Source: Muricea muricata
Taxonomy: Eukaryota; Cnidaria; Anthozoa; Malacalcyonacea; Plexauridae
DNA: 64,000 nt
Assembly: GCA_963855995.1 (NCBI GenBank)
Contig: OY979718.1
Location: forward strand, 46,168,059 to 46,232,058
Direction of reading: 5' to 3'
A program made the position numbers and the translations under genes. The notes under the pieces were generated by a model. It worked only from the letters and a program-made list of their open reading frames with translations. It did no database searches and was not told where the DNA came from. Shown here in pieces: positions 24,831 to 35,800 of the stretch; the first letter of the stretch is position 1, and each line of letters opens with the position of its first letter.

Positions 24831-25983
24831 ATCTAGAATAATCAATGAATTGCGTGTGGTGAAAGCTGATACAATAAACGCCATAACAAATTATGACGAT
24901 GAATTATGCGCCAGACAAAGGTCAAGATGAGGTCAAGTTGCGAAATGTTGTGAGAGTACGTAGTTTGCCACCAACGATATTCCGAATATCCAAAAAAATA
25001 CTAGGAATTGACGATGGTGTTCGAGTAGTGAGCAGGAAAGTGTACAATCAGGTGACAGATCATAGATTACCAATAATGGTACAATTACAGTCAGCGCAGA
25101 ATACCAGATATATAGTAGAAGTACTTGATAATCGCGGTAAAATTTAAAATACTGTTACCAGGCAACGAATAACAAGATTCAATATCAGGCAACGGTTTGA
25201 TTTGGAGCAGTAAATAAGTCAAAGTTAAGAATAAATACGCTGGTAGAACTTGGTATAAGTGTTACGCCAACAAATCGTTGTGGTTCCTTTATGTTTTCTT
25301 TAATTCGGCACGAATACAATTGAGAGAATACTATCTCATGAAACGAGACTGAGGTATACCATAAACAGCCAGAAATAAAGTTGTTGAATTGGACCAGTTT
25401 GCATGTGGATCTTGAAGAATTTTTACACCAGTAAGATCACGATAAGTTTAGGAACGTAACCACTTACGAAAAAGTAGTCGAGTACAAATGAAAAAAAGTA
25501 ATTAAAAATTTTTATTAGAGTTCCAATTTGTACAACCTAACCGTGTAACTTAACACCTTAACACCTAACAGGTGAACTTCTATCGAGCCAAATTAATTAT
25601 AACTTTTACATTTAGGAAAATCCGATATGTTCAATTATGAATGCATTAGCATATACATATGAATTGTACTTTTTGTGAAAATTTGTCATACTGTGGAGAA
25701 TCATCTGGCTAGCATCTTTTTTTAAATATAATTCTTATGTAATAGGAAAAATTGCTAATAAAATGGAGGTAATTATTATTTTCTTTTTGGGAAAAAATAA
25801 ATCAACAGTATGTATCAAACAATGGTCGCATGCAGTCTCGAATGTATGATGAATGAACAAATCAAGTCTGCACTTTTCAACTTTCGAGTAGTTTCTATTT
25901 AACTGCATTATGATAAAGGATTATAATTATGTGATTTAATTACTGTTTAACAAAAATGTAAAACGACCTGAAACGATTGGTAC
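24831..25983. other. LINE 5' flank and intergenic DNA
   Basis: May include the LINE 5' untranslated region. An 84-codon plus-strand frame at 24893-25147 has ordinary composition but no recognised motif and is antisense to the element. Nothing else is supported. Confidence 0.35.
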
Positions 25984-26133
25984 AGGAAATTACACGGTCC
26001 GAGAAGTATTAATGAAAAATCACACGCATGTTTGACGAAATGTTTACATTACAAATATTATACGTATTATAAATATTTCGCCAAACACAAGTGTGATTTT
26101 TCATTAATACATCGAGGACAAGTGTAATTTCCT
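25984..26133. repeat. 150-bp palindromic MITE
   Basis: AGGAAATTACAC on the left and GTGTAATTTCCT on the right. The arms share ATTAATGAAAAATCACAC and TTTGRCGAAAT, and nearly meet at the centre around an AT-rich loop. Confidence 0.8.
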
Positions 26134-26149
26134 ATTAACATCATTTTGT

Positions 26150-26640
26150 CATAGTCAGGGAGGCAGAGGTTATTTTACCTACCTTCTCGAGGGACAAATC
26201 CATTTTGCTCTTAAATTGCCCGTTACATGCCTAATATAACAATTCTGAATGTTGTTTGGCCCAATTTATCTTGTGGGCTTCGATCAACACGTTTTTCTTC
26301 AGTTTTATTATAAAACTATTATGTGGTCAAAAATAGCAAACTTTCAAGTTCATTCATTTGAAAAATGACTTGTATCATCAGAAAGCTTATAAAAAACAAC
26401 ATATAAGACATGATTACGGACACCCTGGTTTTTCAAGCTGTTTTCGAGTTATTGCTGCTTCAAAACGGGAAAATGTCCTAAAATGACGCTAATTTCCTGG
26501 GCACTAGTCTGAAAATAAGTTTTCGAACGCTCATAACTCAACAACTAGGGATCCAAGGATAGTGCAAAGTTTCTGAAAATACATTTGACACTAAAAATTA
26601 AGGAAACGTTGTTTCTAGCTTTGCAAATGCTTTGCTCTTT
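26150..26640. repeat. Dispersed repeat, copy A
   Basis: The first ~175 bp (AGTCAGGGAGGCAGAGG, TTACATGCCTAATATAACAA, TTGTTTGGCCCAAT, CAACACGTTTTTTCTT-like) recurs in reverse orientation at about 31190-31370. The rest is more weakly similar to 31020-31190. No protein is encoded. Confidence 0.65.
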
Positions 26641-27195
26641 CTTCAAATGGTGTGGTCCGCAAACTATTCTGCCATAAAAAACCGAGTAGTTTAGCACCTC
26701 ATGATAGCACAACTATACAAGTCAGTATTTAAATAATATATTTCCCCATATCATACAGGTATGACAAGGCATAATTTAGTATACCAATGTCTTTCTTCGA
26801 GTATATAGGTATAAAACTGGCACCATAACCAACGTATTTACAGTATAGGTGTGCTTGGTTAAGTCAGGAATGTTCTTTAGGCAGGATAACTGAGGAGATG
26901 TGTGGTTATACAAGTTATATATTAATTTTCGCTTATATATTACTTTTCGAAAGCACCGCGCATATTTTAGACTAGTACACTTTCGGACCAGTGAACATTC
27001 AGACTGGCGAACCTTCGGACTAGTGACCTTCGGACTAGTGTGAGTAGTGAACCGTAACCCATTTAGGTTTATAGGGCCATAATATATAGTTGATGCTGTC
27101 ATGCTGATATAGCCAAGCAGCTAAACAACGCGTCTGATGCTCGCTGTCAAAATAGCAAATCAAAAGCATATTGTTTGTATTATAAAGGTCAAATG

Positions 27196-27499
27196 TCGAC
27201 ATCGAGTCAACATGCCATAATATAGAATATATTCAATGACAAGGCCTTCAGTTTTAAACATTTTGCTAGCCTCCGACACGGCTGATGTGAGCATTCATTT
27301 TGGTTTTGTTGTTAGTTGAAAAAATACATTTTGTTAGGCAAGTGTTTTCGACATCGAGTCAACATGCTATAATATAGAATATATTCAATGACAATGCCTT
27401 CAGTTTCAAACATTTTGCTAGCCTCCGACACGGCTGATGTGAGCATTCATTTTGGTTTTGTTGTTAGTTGAAAAAATACATTTTGTTAGGCAAGTGTTT
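27196..27499. repeat. 152-bp tandem duplication
   Basis: Two adjacent copies, at 27196-27347 and 27348-27499, each start TCGACATCGAGTCAACATGC and end AGGCAAGTGTTT. They differ at only a few positions, so the duplication is recent. Confidence 0.9.
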
Positions 27500-27779
27500 G
27501 GGCTGGTATTTTGCGAATGAATCATATAAACAAACACTTCGCTAGTGTCTGACTTTAATTAAAACACGTTCTCGACGGGCCCTACTGAAATCGGTCACTA
27601 GTGGCGGATGACTTTGCGAAACCGTACCTCGGGTTCAGTATAAGCTATTTGCACCAAATAAACACCAGATTAAACGCCATTTCAATAGCTTTCAATTTAG
27701 ACGTTTGTTTGTAAGTTTACTACGCATAAAAAGCGTTTTTGCTCTTTCAAATGCAGCAAACTTCACAATTTAAAAGTCA

Positions 27780-30075
27780 ACAAGACGCCTGCTAAGGCGT
27801 TCACTCCGCCTGCCAAACGAAAATGGGCATAAGGCCAGGCAGGGCTGTAACTAGAGAGTTCATTAGGGGTGGGGTACATTCACTTATTTCTGTTCTGCCC
27901 AACTAATTCCTTTTTAAATCAATTATTATTAGGGTACCTTCGAAGGCATTTTAAGACATTGCTAGCACATCTTATGCAATCACTAAGATAATCAAAAATC
28001 AATGTCTGAGTGACCTGCCAGAGTCCTAGTAGGATTGCATTTTTTAGAATTTAATTTAGATTAAAGACTTTCATAGTACATATGTTAAACAAGATTCTTT
28101 TGCCATAATGCCACCAACAAATAGCTGTTTTATTTTGCAAGTAAAGAAAATTTTACTAAAAGTGTATACAATACATCAATCTATTAAATGCATCAATTTA
28201 TTAAATCTATTGTGTAGCACACTGCTTGAAGTCTTCACGATATAATTTGTTGGGAAAATGTTGGCTAGCCTTTTGATATATTGACAAGCTTTGAATTAGA
28301 TATTTGATGTGTTGATAAGGTGTCAGGTAAATATTTGGCATGTTTATAAAATGTTGGTAAGGATTTTGACTAGTTGACAAGTTTTCGAGCAGACTTTTGA
28401 CATGTTGATACGATCTGAGTAAGTCTTTTGATATGTGGACAAGCTTTGAAATGGACTTTTGACATGTTGATATGCTCCTAGTTAGACTTTTGGCATGTTG
28501 ACAAGATGTCGGTTAGGTTTTTGGCTAGTTGACAAGATGTCAGTTAGGCTTTTGGCTTGTTGAAAAGATGCCGGTAAGGCTTTTGGCTTGTTGACAAGAT
28601 GTCGGTAAGGCTTTTTGCTTGTTGAAAAGATGTCGGTTAGGCTTTTGGCTTGGTGACAAGATGTCGGTTAGGCTTTTGGCTTGTTAACAAGATGTCGGTA
28701 AGGCTTTTGGCTTGTTGACAAGATGTCGGTTAGACTTTGACCTGTACATGCCCACAAGTTGTCAGTTAGACTTTCGACATGCTGACAAAGTATTTACTTC
28801 CAGAAAGCTTCAGGTGTCAGTTAAAACATTGGTATATAGGCAGGGTGTCTGATAAAGTTTTGGCAAATTGAGAAAGTGCCAGTTGAAATTTTACTAAATT
28901 TAAGTTAAATTTTGTTCTTTTTTTATTTTGCATTTTTGAGTTTTTTTCTTGCTATTTTAATAATTATAGCAACAATCTTTACAGTAATCGACTTAAAAGT
29001 ATTTCTGTGATCTGTATTTTCTGTGATATCCAATTTGAAATCCTTTCTCTGAGTCAACTATTCAACAATAAACATGTCAATTTTTTTATAAAAAAAGTTA
29101 TTATAAATACTATAGATAAAGACTAAAATGCCGCACTCAGCTATGACTGTTGACGTTCTAACAAAACAAGTAATAAAATCGCTCATAAAAACAACAAAAA
29201 TTAAAAATTAGACTAAGCTATTAAGTCTGAAGTCTCCACGATATATTTTGTTGGGAACTCTAGACTAACATATGTATTTCTGGATTGGAATGTAAAATGT
29301 CTCTTACCTTTTATAATTATATGAGATCCCACAAGCAAATAAATCATTTTGCACGAAATATTAGCATCTCAACATAGGTAGGAATAGAAAACCAAGGAAA
29401 GAAATCACAACGTGTTTAGAATTAGGAACACATTTCCTAGACTCACTCCTTAATCATGGAATGATGGAGTTTATCAAAATTTGCCGTTTTAAAACATTTC
29501 TGGAGCAATTTTTTGATAAAGAACCTTCCTGTCCCTTTTTGTTGAGTATTACATGTTGAAAATTAAAATTGTGTTTTGTATATAGATATTTCAGTAGAGT
29601 TTGCGTTTGATTCTTGTGTAGAAATTTCTAAATTTCCTTAAAAGTAGGAATACAACAGAAAATGACGGAAGCACGCTCTCATCGCTCCTCGGTAAAGTTT
29701 CGCGGTGGAATTTGTCGTTTTAAAACATTTTGCATGAGAATTTTTGCACGTAAAACCTTCTTGCGGTTTAGATGTTCTAGCATACATGTTAAAATGCGTG
29801 TTTTGTTGACATATTCCGCTGGAAATTGAGTTTAAACGCCGTGTTTACGTCGGCTCACGCGGCTTGTGCCCAGCGGTATCACCCATGAGCGGCGGCATCG
29901 ACTTCTGACACCGAAAAAAAAAAAACAGAAACCGGGCGAATTTAAAACTCCGCCTCGCCTACGGCAGCAACCTCGTACCCAGGGTCTTACCTACGCCCGG
30001 CGCTGCGGAGAGAAGCGCAGCGCCGGGCGTAGGTAAGACCCTGGGTACGAGGTTGCTACGGCAGGCGGAGTAATT
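27780..30075 (-). mobile_element. Helentron-like non-autonomous element, copy 2 (inverted)
   Basis: The same element as 17045-19510 in opposite orientation. The hairpin end (CAAGACGCCTGCTAAGGCG, then CACTCCGCCTGCC) is on the left, and GGCAGGCGGAGTAATT is on the right. It carries the inverted minisatellite (about 28260-28830) and the 29-bp direct repeat pair at about 28228 and 29228. It lacks the nested 21-bp-repeat MITE of copy 1 but has its own insertion at 29967-30056. The flanks differ from copy 1, so it is a separate insertion rather than a segmental duplication. Confidence 0.65.
29967..30056. mobile_element. 90-bp near-perfect palindrome MITE with target duplication
   Basis: Arms of 41 bp (29967-30007 and 30016-30056) are exact reverse complements around an 8-base loop. 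They begin GCAACCTCGTACCCAGGG. TACGGCA flanks both sides (29960-29966 and 30057-30063), extendable to 8 bp. Copy 1 of the host element lacks the insertion and has a single TACGGCA-equivalent, which confirms it as an insertion. It is very GC-rich against the AT-rich background. Confidence 0.92.
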
Positions 30076-30965
30076 ACTGTAGTATGCAAATAATATACAC
30101 CGGGATATCTCAGCCGAAACAGTACATATATGTTTCAAAATAACACCAAAAGTATGGCTGCATTTTTTCTACATTTTAAGCTAAGTTTCATACGAAAATA
30201 CTACAAACTAAAAAAAATACAGCGAAATCTAAAATATTGCGCGTTAACTTTGTTTACGTCGAAATATTAATTACTAAAATTATTTTGACTTTCGGCGTTT
30301 CGCTGCGAAAATCCATGCCATCCTTTATTGTATCTTCCTCAAAATACCACTGAATGAATCGCTATCGTTTTCCCAAGATATTTACCGCTTTTGAGCGAAA
30401 AATATTCAATATTGAAGACGCTACAGCGACTTGCAGCGAATACGTGAATGTACATGCGCTTTGTTGCGTCGAACAATAGCCGCCGACCAGCGCTGAAGTA
30501 ACTCGGTTTTTATACAGCTGGACTAAAGATATTAATATCCCCATCAACATGCATCACTGAACGTAAATACAAAAATATATTCGATTGAAACGTATGTTTA
30601 TATTAATTTATTACATTAGCCTGTAGGCCATTGAATACTTGATTTCCACTTCGCTCCTTGTATTCACCATTACGAAGCGCTAAATCCATGGCAAACACGT
30701 CATTTAACCGTGTTTTGGTTCTAAAGAAGGACGAATGGGGTGTTCCGGAGGAAAGAACTTGAAAATTCTGAACGGAAAATATTGTTTAGAACAATTTGTT
30801 TCTTTTTTTTTAAATCCTACAGGCTTGGACAACAACCACATATAAGTCCGTGGGAGTCGCAGTATTAATTCATACTGTTTCAAAATTTTGAAAAATGCTT
30901 ACTGCAAACATTTTGAAGTAAACGACAAAATATGCGTGTATCATCGCTCCCCCGGAAAGTTTACA

Positions 30966-31013
30966 CTATGACTGACTGACTGAGTCACTCACTGACTGAC
31001 TGACTCACTGACT
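30966..31013. repeat. (GACT)n-type short tandem repeat
   Basis: Runs of TGACTGACTGAC and CACTGACTGACTG mixed with GAGTCACTCAC, about 48 bp. It lies at the edge of dispersed repeat copy B. Confidence 0.9.
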
Positions 31014-31019
31014 GATGTG

Positions 31020-31375
31020 AATTTTCGCCACTCATCACAATACTGCAATTTCTTTGAAACTTTGCACTAAAAATGTGGAAAATAAAAGTAACCATAATAA
31101 TGTGTTATATGTAGTTTTTTATTACCTTTTTGATAACGTAAGTGGTTTTTCCTAGAAATAAGTCCGAAATTTCGCCTTTTTTGACAATAATATAGTTTTA
31201 TAGAACATTTAAGAAAAAACGTGTTGGCTGGAGCCCACAAGAAAAATTGGGCCAAACAACATTCAGAATTGTTATATTAGGCATGTAACGGATTGTCCCT
31301 CGATATGGTAAGTAGACATGTATTTTTGTACCTCTGCCTCCCTGACTATCACCAAAGTTTTTAGTTATTAAAAAT
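31020..31375. repeat. Dispersed repeat, copy B (inverted relative to 26150)
   Basis: Reverse-complement match to 26150-26330, with shared TTGTTATATTAGGCATGTAA and CCTCTGCCTCCCTGACTAT. The pair lies about 5 kb apart, one on each side of the second Helentron-like copy. Confidence 0.65.
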
Positions 31376-31655
31376 CCCGCGCCCCGCGGGGCTCGCGATC
31401 CATGCGATTGATTTTTAATCGGCACACTATGCCGCATAATGATTAATCGGCACAGTTCTTCGCCAATCAGAATGGAGTAAACAAAGAAAAATAAAATTAA
31501 ATAGGTAATGATTGGCGACAAACAAAGATTAGTTAGGGTCCGGGCGTTATATTATTGAACAAAATTAAGCTGGGTAAACACAGCTTTATTGATGCACATC
31601 AATGCACTACAAGCTGGACAAAGCACTAACTGTGTCAAAAGCTACTAGGCTTACG

Positions 31656-32024
31656 TTAAAGGGGCAGTGTCACGCCATTTTAAGTAATTCCTACACCTGC
31701 GAATTTTGCTTAAAACTAAAAAATAATGACTGTAAGCACAACATAAATCGATAACAAATGCAAAAGTTTAGTACAGGAGTACGGATGGTCAAGCTCAATC
31801 GAGGACTGAGTTGGATTGTGTTTGACATCTTGAAAAGTTGGCGGCAAACAACTTTTCAAGTTTTGTCAAATTTCAAAAGAATATTGTTTAAAATTGTATG
31901 TTGAAGCTTAATCTGATTAACATTACCAATATATTGTTGCAAAATAAATTGCGATAAATTTCACTTCAGTTTTTTTGAATACAGAAGATTTTTGGTAAAA
32001 AGTAGCCTGACACTCCCCGTTTAA
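31656..32024. mobile_element. piggyBac-type MITE, 361 bp with TTAA sites
   Basis: TTAA at 31656-31659 and 32021-32024 flanks inverted ends AGGGGCAGTGTCACGC (left) and GCCTGACACTCCCCGT (right). Duplicated TTAA is the hallmark of piggyBac insertion. There is no transposase frame. Confidence 0.75.
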
Positions 32025-32829
32025 CACTTTATATGCAAAGATATGACGGTATATGCAACTTTGAGGTTGGAAAATCAGCATGAAACCTGGTGTAGAAAAA
32101 CCGCATAAAGTCAAACAGTGTGAATCAATAAATAAAAACAAAAATCCACAAGTGATTACAAATTTGTAAAACGTGTGGGAGCATTAATGTTTTATCAGCA
32201 AATTCTTGGTAAACATTACTGTAATAGCAATTAAAAGTTGACTGTCTACACCATCTGTACGTTTTTTATTTTTTGGTTTTCCCACGGCTTCGGAATTTCA
32301 TCGAGTAGGAACAAAATGCAAGACGATGCAGGCTCTTCTTACAGGCTCCTCGTATGCAGGATTGTAGGAACACATGAGCCATTTTTCCCCGATCAGTATT
32401 CATTATTAACTAAAAATCAGTTAATTTTTATAATCATCAATCAATAATCAGTTATTACCAACGAAAGTATCATTCGACAATACCGAATTGCATAAACCCA
32501 AACATTTTATGGTAAGTACCTATCCTACCCATATACCCAACATGAACACGTTTTGTGATTGGCTTTGTGGAACAATAGTAATCATGATCTATTCAGCCAA
32601 TCACAGAAGCTCTTCGATCTAATAGGCAAGTGCATGGCGAGCCATTTTTTAACCACCCATGCTTCAAGCATGGTCAGGCATGGTTTTAATTGAAATGCAA
32701 AGCAATCAGAATTGAAAATCAAACCACCTGAACGAGAAATATTTAACTATCCATGATGTAACTAACAAGGGGTTTGCAGGATATATATTCTGCAATACGT
32801 ACACTGCATCAACCACACACACTACACTT

Positions 32830-35800
32830 TTACTCTTTTGCTCCCCTTGGTGGTCTGTAAAATTCTTGTGTCGGTCGCTGTGAGCGTTGTCGCATCATAC
32901 TATCATGCGCTGGATAGTTTCCTAAAAAGGCATGAAATAAAATATATTTAAAGTGGGAAATGGTTTTCACGGCAAAAAAATTTTTATTAGTTTGCCTTAC
33001 TTGCAAGAACTTTTTAAATTAATCAGAAAAGTATCTTGCACATTCCTCAGAAGTTGTGAAGTTTTCGATATATTTTAAATCTTCATATTAGCGAGCTGCT
33101 CGCCATCTTGGATTATTAGCTGCGAACATTCCATTTGCTCGTGCCATTCCACCATAAAACCTAAATTATATTTTTATAGTGTACTTCTACCATCATATTT
33201 CATGTTGTGGCAACATTTTAAGCATCTACTTATTTCTTTTCAATACACTTGAGATTACTTTAATGTGGCTGACCCTGCTTGTGACGTCAGTAAAATTACC
33301 GTAAACAAATTAGAACGAATCAAAGATGACAGACAGCCCACTATAAAATATAGTACTATAGTAGTTATATAAACCACTTCACAAGAAAGGCCGGTTATGA
33401 AAAATCCATAAAGGAGTTTAAGACATAATTTTCGAAGTTCTTTTAAATGAGCTCGCTTATAAAATTTAAACCAAACTTCTCATAGTGAATGTTGCGAAAG
33501 TTTTTAGATTCTAGGTATATTCTAGGTTGAAATTTTACAAAACATTATAAAACGAAATAAGATTCATACTAGATGTCTCAGGATCTCCGCCCAAAATACA
33601 TTGACGGAAACACCTAATTTTGCTTACCTGGGAAAGGTGGCTTTGTCTGGTTGAACTGAGGTGGGCCATGTGCAGGAGATGCATAAGGAACATGACTTCT
33701 TGGTAGGACTTCTTGGAAAGAATGACCTCTGTTCGCTGGAATATCCTAAAAGTTATCATGCACATAATCGAATTTCAATATAAATATTTATTATTGTATT
33801 AATTGTTTCGCCTGCTTTTGAAAGCAATGCGCATGCTCAAAGTAGGTTAGCAATCTTTTTAACAAATTACACGTAGTTACTTGCAGTAAATATTAAACCT
33901 ATTCACACAATTATGTAGTCATATCTATCTTTCTAGGGCCGGTTGTTTGTACGCCGTTTAGCCTGAACGGTAGATAAATCAAAATTTCGATCACGCTCCC
34001 GTTCATTTTGCGGACCACTGAACTTAAATACCACACACCAAATATGTAGTTGTACACACAGGTGTTCTTTTCAGGTAGAAATTTTTTAATGTGGTCGTTT
34101 ATTGAATACACAAACTTGGTTGACATTTTTTACTTCTGCGCCGTTTAAGCGAAACGGGCTGCAAACAACCGACCCTACTCTAGAACTGTACTCACTAAAC
34201 TATTAAAGAACTGTTTTTGAGACGTTTAGAATTACAAAACTATTTGTGCAGTTAATATAATATTATAGAGAGACTTGAAAAATGAAAGACTTTTAATGTG
34301 TCAATTTCTTTACAGAAGACAATTGGTTTTTCGGTTTAAATTAAACATTTTCGCATTCTTTTTCAAAATAACCATGCTTTGCAATGTCGTGTAGAAAATG
34401 TAACTAAATGTACTTTAACCGCAAACGGGTAACGTGACAGCAAACCAGGAATCAAAATGACCGTTTATAAGACCATTTCTCGTCAAGAAATCGTTTTAAC
34501 CTAGGTACATTACGTTCCATCTAACAACTCCATAAGTTTCTTTGCAAGCCGGTTGGACTGTTGGAATTCGAAGAGAACAAGTCACGTGCAAGAACTTTTT
34601 CGAAAACTTTTTTGAGACGCGCTTTTCCAACTTCGCTATTTTCACAATACAGTGGACCAATCTTGTAGCCTTTGTGGTAAATAAACGCCGTTTTCAGACC
34701 ATATAGCCAACGATTGAGCCATATTTAGCGAGTGCAGCCCGCACACGAGTGCCTGGTGTAGTCATATATTTTCCAAGAGCTTCTCTCGCTTGTATCCAAA
34801 CACATTTGTGTCATACTTGTAAAGGTCTTCAGAGTTTGTAGGCTTCTGCACATGCACAAAGCCAAATGGCCAAATTTAACTAAATACGGTAAGGTCAAAT
34901 TTCATTTTTTTTTCAAAAAAGCGAAAAAAGAGCCAAAGCGAAAAAAGAGCCAAAGCGAAAAAAGAGCCAAAGCGAAAAAAGAGCCAAATCTTACCAATGT
35001 TTACAATATGCATCGGTCAAATTTGGTCCAGTTCTAAATCTAAGTTTTACACAACATGAAACAGTTTATGTTGAATACAAACATAAAATAACGCGTATTG
35101 CAGCATGGATATTAGAAAGGGGAATGGATTGGCAACGCTATTCAATACTATACATGATTTTCGGTTCAGTTACTTTTAATAAACCGGAAACAAACATTGC
35201 ACAACTCGCTATGGTAATTATGCGCATAAACGAAATTGAGTTCATGAGCATAATTACCATACGAGTTGGGCAATGTTTGCTTCCGGTGTGCTAGCTCAAC
35301 TGAAGATAAAACATAGATAACAAAAGAGTTGCCAATCCATCCCTTTTTCTAATATCTATGATTGCAGGAATGTGTTTACGCATTGACAACTTGATAAAAA
35401 AGCCAAAATATATAAAAAAAGGTCAAACATTTTTTCAAGGCTAAAGAAGGAATAAAAAAGCCAAAATCGAGTTATTTGGCAGTAAAAAAGTCAAATTACC
35501 AACCCTGGGATCTTGCATATTTTAAAATTTGCTTTACCTCACATACGTTTGTTTATATCGTTTATTCCAACTGTCACGTGACATTGCATTTTAAACATGG
35601 TTTTCACCTTCGTGGCCATCTCTAGACTGGTATATGATAATATATTTTTGATAGGACCAAGGTCTGAAGACGTAGTCGCTTCTTCTAATTTTAATCCATA
35701 ACCGAAATCCCTATACTTCTCTTCATGGCGATGCCCATCCTCATATATTATGACCGACATGCGTTCCCATAGGTTTGTTATATAACTGGCCAACCATCAT

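Larger units (their letters stand above)
34521..35800 (-). pseudogene. GNAT acetyltransferase relic (YitH/HolE-like), two pieces
   Basis: The N-terminal piece at about 35640-35800 reads SVIIYEDGH...[13 protein letters not shown], the acetyl-CoA-binding GNAT signature. The C-terminal piece at about 34521-34860 reads [20 protein letters not shown], then after a frame change [10 protein letters not shown] and GSIVGY, then after another [20 protein letters not shown]. The second half matches the extra C-terminal domain of the YitH-like acetyltransferases widespread in invertebrates. The pieces are separated by a fold-back element and simple repeats. Frame changes and stops make it non-functional. 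It is intronic and on the same strand as TDRD3. Confidence 0.55.

Noticed and set aside
32238-32447. Plus-strand 69-codon frame and an alternative FHRVGTKCKTMQALLTG reading
   Set aside because: Suggestive of a transposon protein fragment, but no family could be named and the frame is short.
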